From the NCBI GenBank assembly GCA_018780645.1, contig JADMJJ010000036.1:180521-244520 (forward strand): a stretch of DNA of 64,000 nucleotides, written 5' to 3'. Below the pieces are notes generated by a model that was not told the DNA's origin, did no database searches, and worked only from the letters and a program-made list of their open reading frames with translations. The DNA comes from Burkholderiaceae bacterium (GTDB lineage: Bacteria; Pseudomonadota; Gammaproteobacteria; Burkholderiales; Burkholderiaceae_C). The translations under genes and the position numbers were made by a program. Positions 16,631 to 25,988 of this stretch are shown here, piece after piece (positions within the stretch are counted from its first letter, which is position 1; each line of letters starts with the position of its first letter).

Positions 16631-17827
16631 ATGTTCCAGCACGTTGACGCCTACGCAGGCGACCCGATTCTTTCGCTCAACGAGGCCTTCCAGAAGGACC
16701 CGCGCGCCAACAAGATCAATCTGTCGATCGGCATCTACTTCGATGACGAGGGCCGCATCCCGATGCTGGACTCGGTGCGCAAGGCCGAGCTGGCCGTGGT
16801 CGCCGATGCCGGCGCCCGCCCCTATCTGCCGATGGAGGGCGCGGCCAATTTTCGTACCGCAGTGCAGCATCTGCTGTTCGGGCCTGAGCACCCGGCGCTG
16901 AAAGCCGGCCGCATCGTGACCATCCAGGCGGTGGGTTCCAGCGGCGGCCTGAAGGTCGGCGCCGACTTCATCAAGCGCTATTTCCCCGACAGCGCCGTTT
17001 ATGTCAGCGAGCCGACCTGGGACAACCACCGCGCCGTGTTCGAAGGCTCGGGCATCGAAGTCAAGAACTACCCCTATTACGACCCCGCCACCGGTGGCCT
17101 GCGCTTCGACGCCATGCTGGCCGCGCTGCGCGAGATCCCGAAGAAGAGCGTCGTGCTGCTGCACGCCTGCTGCCACAACCCGACCGGTGTCGACCTGACC
17201 CCGGCGCAATGGCAGCAGCTGGTGCCGGTGCTGCGCGAACGCGAGCTGCTGCCCTTCCTGGACCTGGCCTACCAGGGCTATGGCGAGGGCATCGAAGAAG
17301 ACGCCTATGCCGTGCGCCTGCTGGCCGACGAGGGCCTGAGCTTTTTCATCGCCAACTCGTTCTCCAAGAGCATGAGCCTGTACGGCGAGCGCTGCGGCGC
17401 CCTGAGCGTGGTCTGCCCCGATGCGGCCCAGGGCGCGCTGGTGATGGGCCAGCTGAAGGCGGCCATCCGCCGCAACTACTCGAACCCGCCGATGCACGGT
17501 GGCCAACTGGTCGCCCGAGTGCTCAGCACGCCCGAGTTGCGCGCCGCCTGGGAGGCCGAGGTCAAGGGCATGCGCGAACGCATCAAGGCGATGCGCAAGA
17601 GCCTGCACAGCGTCCTGAGCGCCAAGCTGCCCGGCCGCGACTTCGGCTACTTCCTGAGCCAGCACGGCATGTTCAGCTATACCGGCCTGACCCCCGACCA
17701 GGTCGAACGCCTGAAGGCCGAGTTCGGCGTCTACGTGCTGCGCTCGGGCCGCATGTGCGTGGCCGGCCTGAACACGCGCAATGTCGAGGCCGTGGCGGTG
17801 GCGATGGCGGCGGTGCTGGCGGACTGA
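16631..17827 (+). CDS. tyrB: Aromatic amino acid / aspartate aminotransferase
   Basis: MFQHVDAYAGDPILSLNEAFQKDPRANKINLSIGIYFDDEGRIP...HACCHNPTGVDLTP...NSFSKSMSLYGERCGAL. Confidence 0.92.
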   Translation: MFQHVDAYAGDPILSLNEAFQKDPRANKINLSIGIYFDDEGRIPMLDSVRKAELAVVADAGARPYLPMEGAANFRTAVQHLLFGPEHPALKAGRIVTIQAVGSSGGLKVGADFIKRYFPDSAVYVSEPTWDNHRAVFEGSGIEVKNYPYYDPATGGLRFDAMLAALREIPKKSVVLLHACCHNPTGVDLTPAQWQQLVPVLRERELLPFLDLAYQGYGEGIEEDAYAVRLLADEGLSFFIANSFSKSMSLYGERCGALSVVCPDAAQGALVMGQLKAAIRRNYSNPPMHGGQLVARVLSTPELRAAWEAEVKGMRERIKAMRKSLHSVLSAKLPGRDFGYFLSQHGMFSYTGLTPDQVERLKAEFGVYVLRSGRMCVAGLNTRNVEAVAVAMAAVLAD

Positions 17828-17888
17828 GAGGGCGAGATTTTCTACTGCGCGGCCGCCATGCGTCGTTGGCCGGATGCTCGGGATCCTC

Positions 17889-17905
17889 ACGTACAGGAAG
17901 TACGT
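17889..17905. repeat. Small hairpin ACGTAC-aggaa-GTACGT in a repeat-like convergent intergenic region
   Basis: Perfect 6-bp inverted repeat between convergent tyrB and Lrp-family genes. Confidence 0.4.
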
Positions 17906-17982
17906 TCCGGTCCCTGCGCTCCGTCCGCCTAGCCTGACAGCCGCTCGCTACGAAAACTCTCACCCTCTGAGCCGCTGGTCGC

Positions 17983-18465
17983 TTACTTCCGGACTTGAGG
18001 AAGCCTACGGCCGCTCGGCGGCTGCAGAGCCCGTGCCGGTATCGGCGTGGACATCACGATAGACGTGCGCGTCTCGCCGAACCTGTTCATGCCCTCCAAC
18101 AGTGCCTCCAGCGCCTTCATGTCGGGCGCCACCACCGTCATCAGATAGGAGTCGGCGCCGGTGACGTGATGGCATTCCAGCACCTCGGGCTGCCTGCGCA
18201 GATGCTCCAGCAGCGGGCGCTTGCCCGGCTGCAGGGCGGTGATGCCGATGATGGCGCGCACGCCGTAGCCCACTGCCGCAGCATCTAGCTGGGCATGGAT
18301 GCCGCTGATCACGCCGGCCTCCTGCAGGCGCTTGAGTCGCTCGGCGGTGGCCGGCAGCGACAGGCCGGCCTCCAGCGCCAGCTGCTTCAGCGGGGCGCGG
18401 CCGTCGAGCTGCAGCGCTTGAAGGATGCGCCAGGCCTTGTCGTCGAGTTGCAGGCTGTTCGTCAT
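17983..18465 (-). CDS. Lrp/AsnC family transcriptional regulator
   Basis: MTNSLQLDDKAWRILQALQLDGRAPLKQLALEAGLSLPATAERLKRLQEAGVISGIHAQLD..., AsnC-type C-terminal domain. Confidence 0.93.
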   Translation of the reverse strand: MTNSLQLDDKAWRILQALQLDGRAPLKQLALEAGLSLPATAERLKRLQEAGVISGIHAQLDAAAVGYGVRAIIGITALQPGKRPLLEHLRRQPEVLECHHVTGADSYLMTVVAPDMKALEALLEGMNRFGETRTSIVMSTPIPARALQPPSGRRLPQVRK

Positions 18466-18559
18466 GGACTCGGTTCACCAGAAATTCAGCAAGTCGGTGC
18501 CCATCATCGCCTGAAAATCGCCATTCACCCGTTGGGGCTCGCTGGCTACAGTGAGGGCC

Positions 18560-19183
18560 ATGGACACCTTCTACGTTTTCGCGAAGTCGCTGCTGATCGG
18601 CCTGTCGATCGCCGCGCCGGTCGGGCCCATCGGCCTGCTGACCATCCAGCGCAGCCTGCAGCTGGGCCCGCGCGCCGGTCTGGCCACGGGCCTGGGCGCT
18701 GCGGCGGCCGATGCGGCCTATGGCGCGGTCGGTGCGTTCGGCGTGGCCTGGCTGATCAGCGCGTTGTCGGCGGCGCGTCTGCCGCTGGCGCTGTTCGGTG
18801 GCGCCTTCCTGTTGTGGATGGCCTGGCAGTTGCTGCGCGCGCCGGTGGCGCAGACCGTGGCCAAGCCGGTCGGTGCGCCGGCCCCCCTGTGGCGGCACTT
18901 CGCCAGCACCTTTGTGCTGACCCTGTCGAACCCGGCGACGATCTTCTCCTTCATCGCCATCTTCGGCGCGATGGCCGGGGCCGGCCAGGTGGCGGCGCCC
19001 TGGACCATGGTCTCGGGTGTGTTCATCGGCTCGGCGCTGTGGTGGCTGGCGCTGAGCAGCGGGGTGGGGCGCTTGCGCGGCCGCTTCGATGCGCGCTGGC
19101 AGCGCCACGTCAACCTGTTCAGCGCCGCGGTGCTGGCCGGCTTTGCGTTGTGGCAATTGCTGCAGATTCAAGAATTTTTCTGA
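18560..19183 (+). CDS. LysE family amino-acid translocator
   Basis: MDTFYVFAKSLLIGLSIAAPVGPIGLLTIQRSLQLGPRAGLATGLGAAAADAAYG...; divergent from the Lrp gene. Confidence 0.9.
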   Translation: MDTFYVFAKSLLIGLSIAAPVGPIGLLTIQRSLQLGPRAGLATGLGAAAADAAYGAVGAFGVAWLISALSAARLPLALFGGAFLLWMAWQLLRAPVAQTVAKPVGAPAPLWRHFASTFVLTLSNPATIFSFIAIFGAMAGAGQVAAPWTMVSGVFIGSALWWLALSSGVGRLRGRFDARWQRHVNLFSAAVLAGFALWQLLQIQEFF

Positions 19184-19400
19184 AGGGCGTAAGGAAGCGG
19201 GCAGGAGACACGACTCACGTTGGCAAGCAAGCGCAATCCGGGTGCATCCAGCGAACAGGAGCTCGCGTAGATGCATCAGGCCACTGCAGGTTTGCAAGAG
19301 TGCCTACCACCGTTCTGTTCAGTCAGTTGGTGCCCGAGCTTGCGGTGTACCGCAAGGTCCGGCACACAAGTCCCTAACCTACCTTTTCAGGAGAACCACC

Positions 19401-19661
19401 ATGTCGAACTTCAAATCCGGCCTCGCCGTTGCCGCCGCCGCCGCTGCCCTGCTGTCCATGGGCACCTTGAGCACCGCCGTGCAGGCCGCCGAGGATGGCG
19501 GCGTCAAGTGCGCCGGCACCAATAGCTGCAAGGGCACCTCCGAGTGCAAGACCGCCAAGAGCGAATGCAAGGGCCACAACAGCTGCAAGGGCCAGGGCTG
19601 GGTCAAGGCCAAGTCCAAGGACGAGTGCACCAAGGCCGGCGGCAAGGTCGTGATGTCCTGA
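19401..19661 (+). CDS. Bufferin-like (BufA2-type) Cys-rich periplasmic metallophore precursor peptide, 86 aa
   Basis: MSNFKSGLAVAAAAAALLSMGTLSTAVQAAEDGGVKCAGTNSCKGTSECKTAKSECKGHNSCKGQGWVKAKSKDECTKAGGKVVMS: Sec signal peptide plus six Cys in C-x-G-x-NSCKG / SECK repeats; RBS-like AGGAG upstream. Confidence 0.78.
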   Translation: MSNFKSGLAVAAAAAALLSMGTLSTAVQAAEDGGVKCAGTNSCKGTSECKTAKSECKGHNSCKGQGWVKAKSKDECTKAGGKVVMS

Positions 19662-19673
19662 CCGGCGCGAGTC

Positions 19674-19713
19674 GCCTCCCGGCCCTGACGCATGCGCCAG
19701 GGTTATGGGAGGC
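19674..19713 (+). terminator. Stem-loop downstream of bufferin-like gene: GCCTCCC-gg-CCCTG..CAGGG-ttat-GGGAGGC
   Basis: Nested inverted repeats directly after the stop codon; no strong U-tract. Confidence 0.6.
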
Positions 19714-19786
19714 CCCCGGCCTTTCATTGGCTCAACGGCAGCGTTCTACTTACCCTGAGCGCCAGTCATAGGCTCCGTGGGTCGGG

Positions 19787-21046
19787 ATGAAGCACATCGT
19801 AGTGATAGGCGGCGGCGTCGTCGGTCTGACGACCGCCTGGTCGCTGCTGGAAGCCGGCCACCAGGTGACGCTGGTCGAGCGTGAGGGCGAGGTGGCCAGC
19901 GGTGCCAGCCATGCCAATGGGGGCCAGCTCAGCTACCGCTATGTCTCGCCACTGGCCGACGAGGGTGTGCCGTTCAAGGCCCTGAAGTGGTTGTTTGATC
20001 CCGACGGCCCGCTGCGCTTCCGTCCCGAGGCGAGCTGGCAGCAGTGGTCCTGGCTGCTGTCGTTTCTGCGCGCCTGCCGCGGCCCGGTGAATCGCCGCAC
20101 GACGGCCCGGTTGCTGGCCCTGGGCGCCTACAGCCAGTCGGTGTTCGCCGAGCTGGTGAGCAACACCCGCCTGCAGGCCTTCGAGTTGCGCACCCCGGGC
20201 AAGCTGGTCGTCTACCGCCGGCCCGAGGAGTTCGCCAGGGCCGCCGAGCGCCTGCGTCTGCAGGGCAGCGGCGCCGAGCAGGCTCTGTCGCTGAGCGAGT
20301 GCATGCGGCTGGAGCCGGCGCTGGAGCCCGCCCTGACCCATGGCGGAGCGGTGCTGGCCGGTGGCATCTTCACCCCCGCCGAGGCGGTGGCCGACTGCAA
20401 CAAATTCTGTCAGCAGCTGGCAGCGCGCCTGCGCGAGCATGGCCTGTTCCGCGGCTTTGTGCAGGCCACCGCGCGGAGCTTCGAGCGGCGCCAGGGCCGG
20501 GCGGTGGCGCTGCACACCGATGGCGAAAGCCTGAGCGCCGACGACTTCGTCATTGCCGCCGGCCTGCAGAGCCGGGCGCTGGCGGCCACGGTGGGTCTGT
20601 CGCTGCCCATCTACCCGCTCAAGGGCTACAGCCTGACCGCACCGATAGGCCCGCAGCACCGTCCGCCGGTGGTCAGCGTGACCGACTTCGAGAAGAAGAT
20701 TCTCTATGCCGGCATCGGCGACCGGCTGCGCGTGGCGGCCATGGTCGATCTGGTCGGCGACGACACGCGCATCGATCCCGGCCGCATCGCCTCGCTGCAG
20801 CGCTCGGTGCGCGCCACCTTTCCGCTCGCCGCCGACTACGACCAGGCCAGCGCCTGGGCCGGCCTGCGCCCGGCCACGCCCAGCGGTGCGCCCATCCTCG
20901 GCGCCAGCCCGGTGCCCGGACTGTGGCTGAACGTGGGTCATGGCGCCTTGGGGTTCACATTCGCCTTCGGCTCGGCCAGCATCCTGGCCTCCCTGATCTC
21001 CGGCCGGGCCAGCCCGATTCCGCTCGACGGCCTGCAACTGCCATGA
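19787..21046 (+). CDS. D-amino acid dehydrogenase-like FAD-dependent oxidoreductase (DadA family)
   Basis: MKHIVVIGGGVVGLTTAWSLLEAGHQVTLVEREGEVASGASHANGGQLSYRYVSPLAD...NVGHGALGFTFAFGSASILASLISG. Confidence 0.92.
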   Translation: MKHIVVIGGGVVGLTTAWSLLEAGHQVTLVEREGEVASGASHANGGQLSYRYVSPLADEGVPFKALKWLFDPDGPLRFRPEASWQQWSWLLSFLRACRGPVNRRTTARLLALGAYSQSVFAELVSNTRLQAFELRTPGKLVVYRRPEEFARAAERLRLQGSGAEQALSLSECMRLEPALEPALTHGGAVLAGGIFTPAEAVADCNKFCQQLAARLREHGLFRGFVQATARSFERRQGRAVALHTDGESLSADDFVIAAGLQSRALAATVGLSLPIYPLKGYSLTAPIGPQHRPPVVSVTDFEKKILYAGIGDRLRVAAMVDLVGDDTRIDPGRIASLQRSVRATFPLAADYDQASAWAGLRPATPSGAPILGASPVPGLWLNVGHGALGFTFAFGSASILASLISGRASPIPLDGLQLP

Positions 21047-22272
21047 ATGCTGGCGACCTGGCCGAGGCGCTGCGCGCTGCGGTGCGCGAGCAGCGCTTCG
21101 ACGAGACGGCCGACGGGATGCTCGGCGGCGCGGCCCTCACGCACCCGCCCAGCATCGACCTGGCCGTGGCCGCCTTCATGCCCGGCCGTGCGCCGGTGTG
21201 GGCCAATGTGCTGTTCTCGCGCGAGCATCCGCAGGGCCTGGTCGCCGACATCCCGGCCGACGCCGGCCCGGTACGCAATGTGCACTTCCTGGCCGATCAG
21301 ACCGACGCCCAGCTGAACTCGATCGCCTGGCGGCCGCACAGCGACTGGTCGCGCCTGAGCTGGCGCAGCCTCAGCGGCGCGGGTGCGCCGCAGCGCTTCG
21401 TCGCGCCCTATCCGGCCTCGCTGCTGAAGCTGATGGTGGCCGTTGGCGTGGCGCGGCTGGTCGATGCCGGCGCCGTGGTCTGGGACGAGGCACTGAGCTA
21501 CCAGGGCGAGGTGCGCGAGGTCCGCGACTGGGGCCTGGACATGATCGCGCAGAGCAGCAACCAGGCCACCTCGGCCCTGGTGAGCCTGCTCCATGCCTGG
21601 GGTGCGATACGCCGTGGCGCCGGGGCCGAGGTGCACAACGAGCTGCACCAGCTGTTCGAGGCCCAGGGTCTGCCCACGCTGCGCCTGGCCAATACCCGCG
21701 CCGACGGTGGCTGGGGCAATAGCGCCGGCTCGGGCGTGGGCCAGATCCAGATGACGGCCTGGGACACGCTGCGCCTGCTCTGGCTGCTGGACGAGCAGGC
21801 ACCGCCCGCGCCCTGGCTGCCGCCCGGCGCGCCAGCGCTGCTCAGCGCCGCCAGCCGGGCACGGCTGCGCGGCTGGCTGGACGCCCAGGGCCTGCACACC
21901 CTGCTGTCCAGCGGCCTGCTGGCCGGCCTGCCGGGCTGGGTGCCGGGTCTTGATGCCCGCTTGCCGGCGTGCTGGCTGCAGGCCGACGGCACGGCCCGGG
22001 TGGCGGGCGGGACCTATCCCGGTGACCTGCGCGCGCTGGCCGCCAGGGCCACGCTGCGCTTTGCCCACAAGACCGGAACGACCGAGAACTACGCCTCCGA
22101 TGCGGGTATCGTGCAGGGCATTGCGCCGGCCAGGCGCCACTACCTGATCGCCCTGCTCAGCAACCTCGGCAGCCGCTATGCGCCGCATCCGCTGTGCGCC
22201 AGCACCTGGCGCCTGCCGGCTCTCGGGGCGGCGATCGATCGTTATCTGAGCGCCCGCATGGAATCTGCATGA
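21043..22272 (+). CDS. Serine hydrolase, class A beta-lactamase-like / penicillin-recognising enzyme
   Basis: ATGA overlap with the upstream gene; PASLLKLM (SxxK), SSNQATSALV (SxN-like), FAHKTGTTENY (KTG). Confidence 0.8.
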   Translation: MNAGDLAEALRAAVREQRFDETADGMLGGAALTHPPSIDLAVAAFMPGRAPVWANVLFSREHPQGLVADIPADAGPVRNVHFLADQTDAQLNSIAWRPHSDWSRLSWRSLSGAGAPQRFVAPYPASLLKLMVAVGVARLVDAGAVVWDEALSYQGEVREVRDWGLDMIAQSSNQATSALVSLLHAWGAIRRGAGAEVHNELHQLFEAQGLPTLRLANTRADGGWGNSAGSGVGQIQMTAWDTLRLLWLLDEQAPPAPWLPPGAPALLSAASRARLRGWLDAQGLHTLLSSGLLAGLPGWVPGLDARLPACWLQADGTARVAGGTYPGDLRALAARATLRFAHKTGTTENYASDAGIVQGIAPARRHYLIALLSNLGSRYAPHPLCASTWRLPALGAAIDRYLSARMESA

Positions 22273-23195
22273 GCTTTTCGCCCTATTCCGTTCTGCGCCC
22301 CGGCGCGACCCTGGGCGTGATCGCACCCGCCGGCCCTGCCGACGCGGAGCGTGTCGCGCAAGTCCCGGCGCTGCTGCAGCGCCATGGCTTTCGCGCCAAG
22401 ATCTTCCCCGGCTGCCACGCGCAGCACCCAACGCTCTCCTATCTGGCAGGCGACGATACGCAGCGTCTGCAGGATCTGCACGCCGCCTTCGCCGCCCCCG
22501 AGGTCGATGCTGTGCTGTGCCTGCGCGGCGGCTATGGCTGCCTGCGGCTGCTGGACCGCATCGACACCGGTCTGCTGCGCCGCCACGCCAAGCTGCTGAT
22601 CGGCTACAGCGACATCACCGCCCTGCACCTGCTGCTCAACGGCATGGGTCTGCCCAGCCTGCAGGCACCGATGCCGGCCTCCGACCTGTTACATGAGGAC
22701 GCCGGCCCCGACGCCGAGGCGCTGTTCGCTGCCCTGCGCTCCGGCATGGCCGCCGGTCTGTGCCTGGCGCCGTCGCTGGGCGCTGGGCTGCGCCAGGGCG
22801 GGCAGGCGGTGGGCGAGCTGACGGGCGGCAATCTGGCCGTGCTCTGCTCGCTGCTGGGCACACCGTTTGCGCCCCGGCTGCAGGGGCGCATCCTGTTCCT
22901 GGAGGACGTCAGTGAGGCGCCCTACCGGGTCGACCGCATGCTGGCCCAGCTGCGCCTGGCCGGCCAGCTCGATGCCGCCGCCGGCTTCCTGCTGGGCGGC
23001 TTCACCGAGGCCGATTCGCCGCAGGCGGTGCTGGCCGACTACCTGCTGCCGTTGGGCAAGCCGGTGCTCGGCGGCTGGCCCTCGGGCCACTGCAGGCCGC
23101 ACCAGGTCTTGCCCTTCGGCCGACGCGTGGCCCTCGATGCCGGGCAGGGCAGCGTGACGCTGTTGGAGGATTTGCTGCAATTGACGCCGGGATAG
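22269..23195 (+). CDS. LD-carboxypeptidase (peptidase S66, LdcA-type)
   Basis: MSFSPYSVLRPGATLGVIAPAGPADAERV...LCLRGGYGCLRLLDRID...LIGYSDITALHLLL; ATGA overlap with the upstream gene. Confidence 0.92.
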   Translation: MSFSPYSVLRPGATLGVIAPAGPADAERVAQVPALLQRHGFRAKIFPGCHAQHPTLSYLAGDDTQRLQDLHAAFAAPEVDAVLCLRGGYGCLRLLDRIDTGLLRRHAKLLIGYSDITALHLLLNGMGLPSLQAPMPASDLLHEDAGPDAEALFAALRSGMAAGLCLAPSLGAGLRQGGQAVGELTGGNLAVLCSLLGTPFAPRLQGRILFLEDVSEAPYRVDRMLAQLRLAGQLDAAAGFLLGGFTEADSPQAVLADYLLPLGKPVLGGWPSGHCRPHQVLPFGRRVALDAGQGSVTLLEDLLQLTPG

Positions 23196-23251
23196 GGCCA
23201 AACCGCGCCGCGGCCTGCTAATCTGCACTCATCCAAACGGTTGACCAACAG

Positions 23252-25393
23252 ATGGGTGCGCTCTGGTTTCGCGGTCCCTGGCTTGCGGGTGGGCTGGCGC
23301 TTGCGCTCGGCGCGGGCGTCAGCGTGCAGGTGGCCCGGCTGGACCTGGAGCAACAGGCCCAGGCCCAGCGGGCCCAGGTGTTTGGCCAATTGGTGGCCCT
23401 GCAGGCGCAGCTGGTGGGTGTGCTCAAGAGCACCTTCAGCGCCACCAGCGGCCTGGTCTATCTGACCAGCCATCAAGAGCGGCTGCCCGCCGATCAGTTC
23501 AACGGCATCGCCCGGCGCACGCTGGCCCGGCTGCCGCAGATACGCAATATTGCCGTGGCGCCCGACGATCAGGTGCAGCTGGTCTATCCGCTGATCGGCA
23601 ACGAGGCGGTGCTGGGCTTTCGCTACCAGACCCGACCGGAGCAGTGGGCCACCGTGCTGCGCGCGCGCCAGCAGCGTCGCGCCCTGCTGGCCGGCCCGGT
23701 CAAGCTGGTGCAGGGCGGGGAAGCTCTGATCGTGCGCGAGCCGGTGTTCCTCGACGCGCTGACGCCCGACGCCGGGCCGCGCTACTGGGGGGTCATCTCC
23801 ATCGTCGTGTCGGTCGCGCCGCTGCTCAAGGCCGGCGGCCTGGTCGAGAGCCATCCGCTGGCCCTGCACCTGGTGGGCAGCGATGCGCAAGGTGACAGCG
23901 GTGCGCCGATCTGGGGCGATGCCCGCGTGGCGCAGCAGCAGCCTGTGCGCGTGCCGGTCGAAGTGCCCGGCGGTGAATGGACCTTGATGGCCACGCCGCA
24001 GGGTGGCTGGCAGGCGCCACCGTTCTGGATGTCCAGCTACTTCCAGATCGGCCTGCTCAACAGCCTGCTGCTGGCGGCCTTCGTGGTGGCGCTGCTGTCG
24101 CGCCAGCTCAGGCTGCGCGAGAGCCAGCAGCGCTTCACCGAGATGGCCGGCAGCATCGACCAGGTCTTCTATGTCGCCGCGCCGGACCTGAGCCGCTTCG
24201 ACTACGTCAGCCCCGCCTATGAGCAGATGTTCGGCCTGCCGGCCGGAACCCTGCTGCACAACCCGCGTGCCTGGTGGGATGCGGTGCATCCCGACGATGT
24301 GGACCTGCTGCGCAGCCGCCTGCGTGGAGGCAGCTGGCTGGGCAAGGTGCAGACGCTGTGGCGCGCCCGGCGCGCCGATGGCGAGCTGCGCCAGCTGTGC
24401 ACCAGCGCCTTCGCCGTCAAGGGCGCCGATGGCCGGGTGCAGCGCATTGTCGGTGTGGTCGAGGACGTGACCGAACGGCTGCAGGCCGAGCAGGCGCTGC
24501 TGGACCTGAACAACACCCTGGACCAGCGCGTGCGCGAGCGCACCGCGGAGCTCAGCGACACCCTGCTGCATCTGCGCCAGACCCAGCACGAACTGGTGCG
24601 CTCGGAAAAGCTGGCGGCCCTGGGCGCGATGGTCGCCGGCGTGGCCCACCAGCTGAACACGCCGCTGGGCAGCAGCCTCACCCTGGCCACCGCCCTGCAG
24701 CACCAGCTCGACGAATTCGAGGCCGGCACCCGCGAGGGCGTGCGCCGCTCGACCTTGACGGGCTTCGTCGGCTGGACGCGCGAGGCGCTGGTCTCGCTGG
24801 TGCGCAATCTGCTGCATGCCACGCGTCTGGTGGAGGGCTTCAAGCAGGCCGCCGCGGACCAGGCGGGCAGCCCGCGCCGCAGCTTCCTGCTCGACGAGCT
24901 GGTGCAGGAGGTGCTGGTCACGCTGCAGCCGCTGCTGCAGGGCCAGACGGTGGCGGTGGCGGTGCAGCAAGATCTGGCCCCGGATCTGCGACTGGAGAGC
25001 TATCCCGGTGCGCTGAGCCAGGTCCTGACCCATCTGATCGAGAATGCCCTGCTGCATGGCCTGCAGGGCTGCGAGGCGCCGCAGCTGCGCATCGTCGCGC
25101 GCAGGCTGGACGATTGCCTGGTCAGCCTCAGCGTCATCGACAACGGTCGCGGCATTGCCGCCGAGCACCTGCCGCGCATCTTCGACCCCTTCTTCACCAC
25201 CCGCCTGGGCCAGGGCGGCTCGGGTCTGGGCCTGCACGAGGTGCACAAGCTGGTGACCGGCGTGCTGGGGGGGCGTGTCGAGGTCGAGTCCACGGTGGGC
25301 CAGGGATGCTGCTTCAAGCTGACCCTGCCGTTCGAGGCGCCCCCGATGGCGCCGACCGAGGTGCAAGAAGTCAGCGCCGAGGCCGCGGCCTAG
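23252..25393 (+). CDS. CHASE-PAS sensor histidine kinase
   Basis: CHASE-like N-terminus between two hydrophobic segments, PAS (FTEMAGSIDQVFYVAAPDLSRFDYVSPAYEQMFGLP), H-box VAGVAHQLNTPLGSSLT, HATPase (IDNGRGIAAEHLPRIFDPFFTTRLGQGGSGLGLHEVHKL). Confidence 0.93.
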   Translation: MGALWFRGPWLAGGLALALGAGVSVQVARLDLEQQAQAQRAQVFGQLVALQAQLVGVLKSTFSATSGLVYLTSHQERLPADQFNGIARRTLARLPQIRNIAVAPDDQVQLVYPLIGNEAVLGFRYQTRPEQWATVLRARQQRRALLAGPVKLVQGGEALIVREPVFLDALTPDAGPRYWGVISIVVSVAPLLKAGGLVESHPLALHLVGSDAQGDSGAPIWGDARVAQQQPVRVPVEVPGGEWTLMATPQGGWQAPPFWMSSYFQIGLLNSLLLAAFVVALLSRQLRLRESQQRFTEMAGSIDQVFYVAAPDLSRFDYVSPAYEQMFGLPAGTLLHNPRAWWDAVHPDDVDLLRSRLRGGSWLGKVQTLWRARRADGELRQLCTSAFAVKGADGRVQRIVGVVEDVTERLQAEQALLDLNNTLDQRVRERTAELSDTLLHLRQTQHELVRSEKLAALGAMVAGVAHQLNTPLGSSLTLATALQHQLDEFEAGTREGVRRSTLTGFVGWTREALVSLVRNLLHATRLVEGFKQAAADQAGSPRRSFLLDELVQEVLVTLQPLLQGQTVAVAVQQDLAPDLRLESYPGALSQVLTHLIENALLHGLQGCEAPQLRIVARRLDDCLVSLSVIDNGRGIAAEHLPRIFDPFFTTRLGQGGSGLGLHEVHKLVTGVLGGRVEVESTVGQGCCFKLTLPFEAPPMAPTEVQEVSAEAAA

Positions 25394-25426
25394 AATGGTC
25401 CGTTCTTCCCGATACGAATGCTCCCG

Positions 25427-25876
25427 ATGAAACTCCGTACTCCGCTGCTCGCCACGCTGCTTGGCGCCGCCCTGATGGCCACCGCCTCGGCCCAGGTCAC
25501 CGTCAAGGATCCCTGGGTGCGCGCCACGGTCGCCCAGCAAAAAGCCACCGGCGCCTTCATGCAGCTGACCGCCGCCAAGGACACACGCCTGGTCTCGGTC
25601 AGCACCTCGCTGACGGCCATGGCCGAGGTGCACGAGATGGCGATGGACAACAACGTCATGAAGATGCGCCAGATACCGGCGCTGGACCTGCCCGCGGGCA
25701 AGGCCGTCGAGCTCAAGCCCGGCGGCTACCACCTGATGTTGATGGACCTGAAGCAGCAGGTGAAGGCCGGCGACACCGTGCCGCTGACGCTGGTGTTCGA
25801 GGACAAGGCTGGCAAGCGCGAGAGCGTCGAGGTCAAGGCCGAGGTGCGGGCGCTGGGGGCTCCGGCCAAGCATTGA
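25427..25876 (+). CDS. Copper chaperone PCu(A)C
   Basis: Signal peptide plus HEMAMDNNVMKMR...GGYHLMLMDLKQ, the HxM..M..HxM Cu-binding pattern. Confidence 0.9.
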   Translation: MKLRTPLLATLLGAALMATASAQVTVKDPWVRATVAQQKATGAFMQLTAAKDTRLVSVSTSLTAMAEVHEMAMDNNVMKMRQIPALDLPAGKAVELKPGGYHLMLMDLKQQVKAGDTVPLTLVFEDKAGKRESVEVKAEVRALGAPAKH

Positions 25877-25988
25877 GCACAGTTCGGCCTCGCAGGCCGG
25901 CCCCGATGGATGCAGAATGGGTCATGACGTACGCCGCCGCCGCGGCGACGTGTGTTTCGCGCTGAGGGCAAGCGCAAAGGGAACCAAT

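Noticed and set aside
20044-22272. 742-aa ORF start extending the serine hydrolase upstream by about 330 aa
   Set aside because: The extension overlaps the DadA-like gene out of frame. The real start is most likely the ATGA-coupled ATG at 21043.
23039-25873. 944-aa minus-strand ORF
   Set aside because: Shadow ORF antisense to the CHASE-PAS kinase and PCu(A)C genes; low-complexity H/Q/R/G composition.
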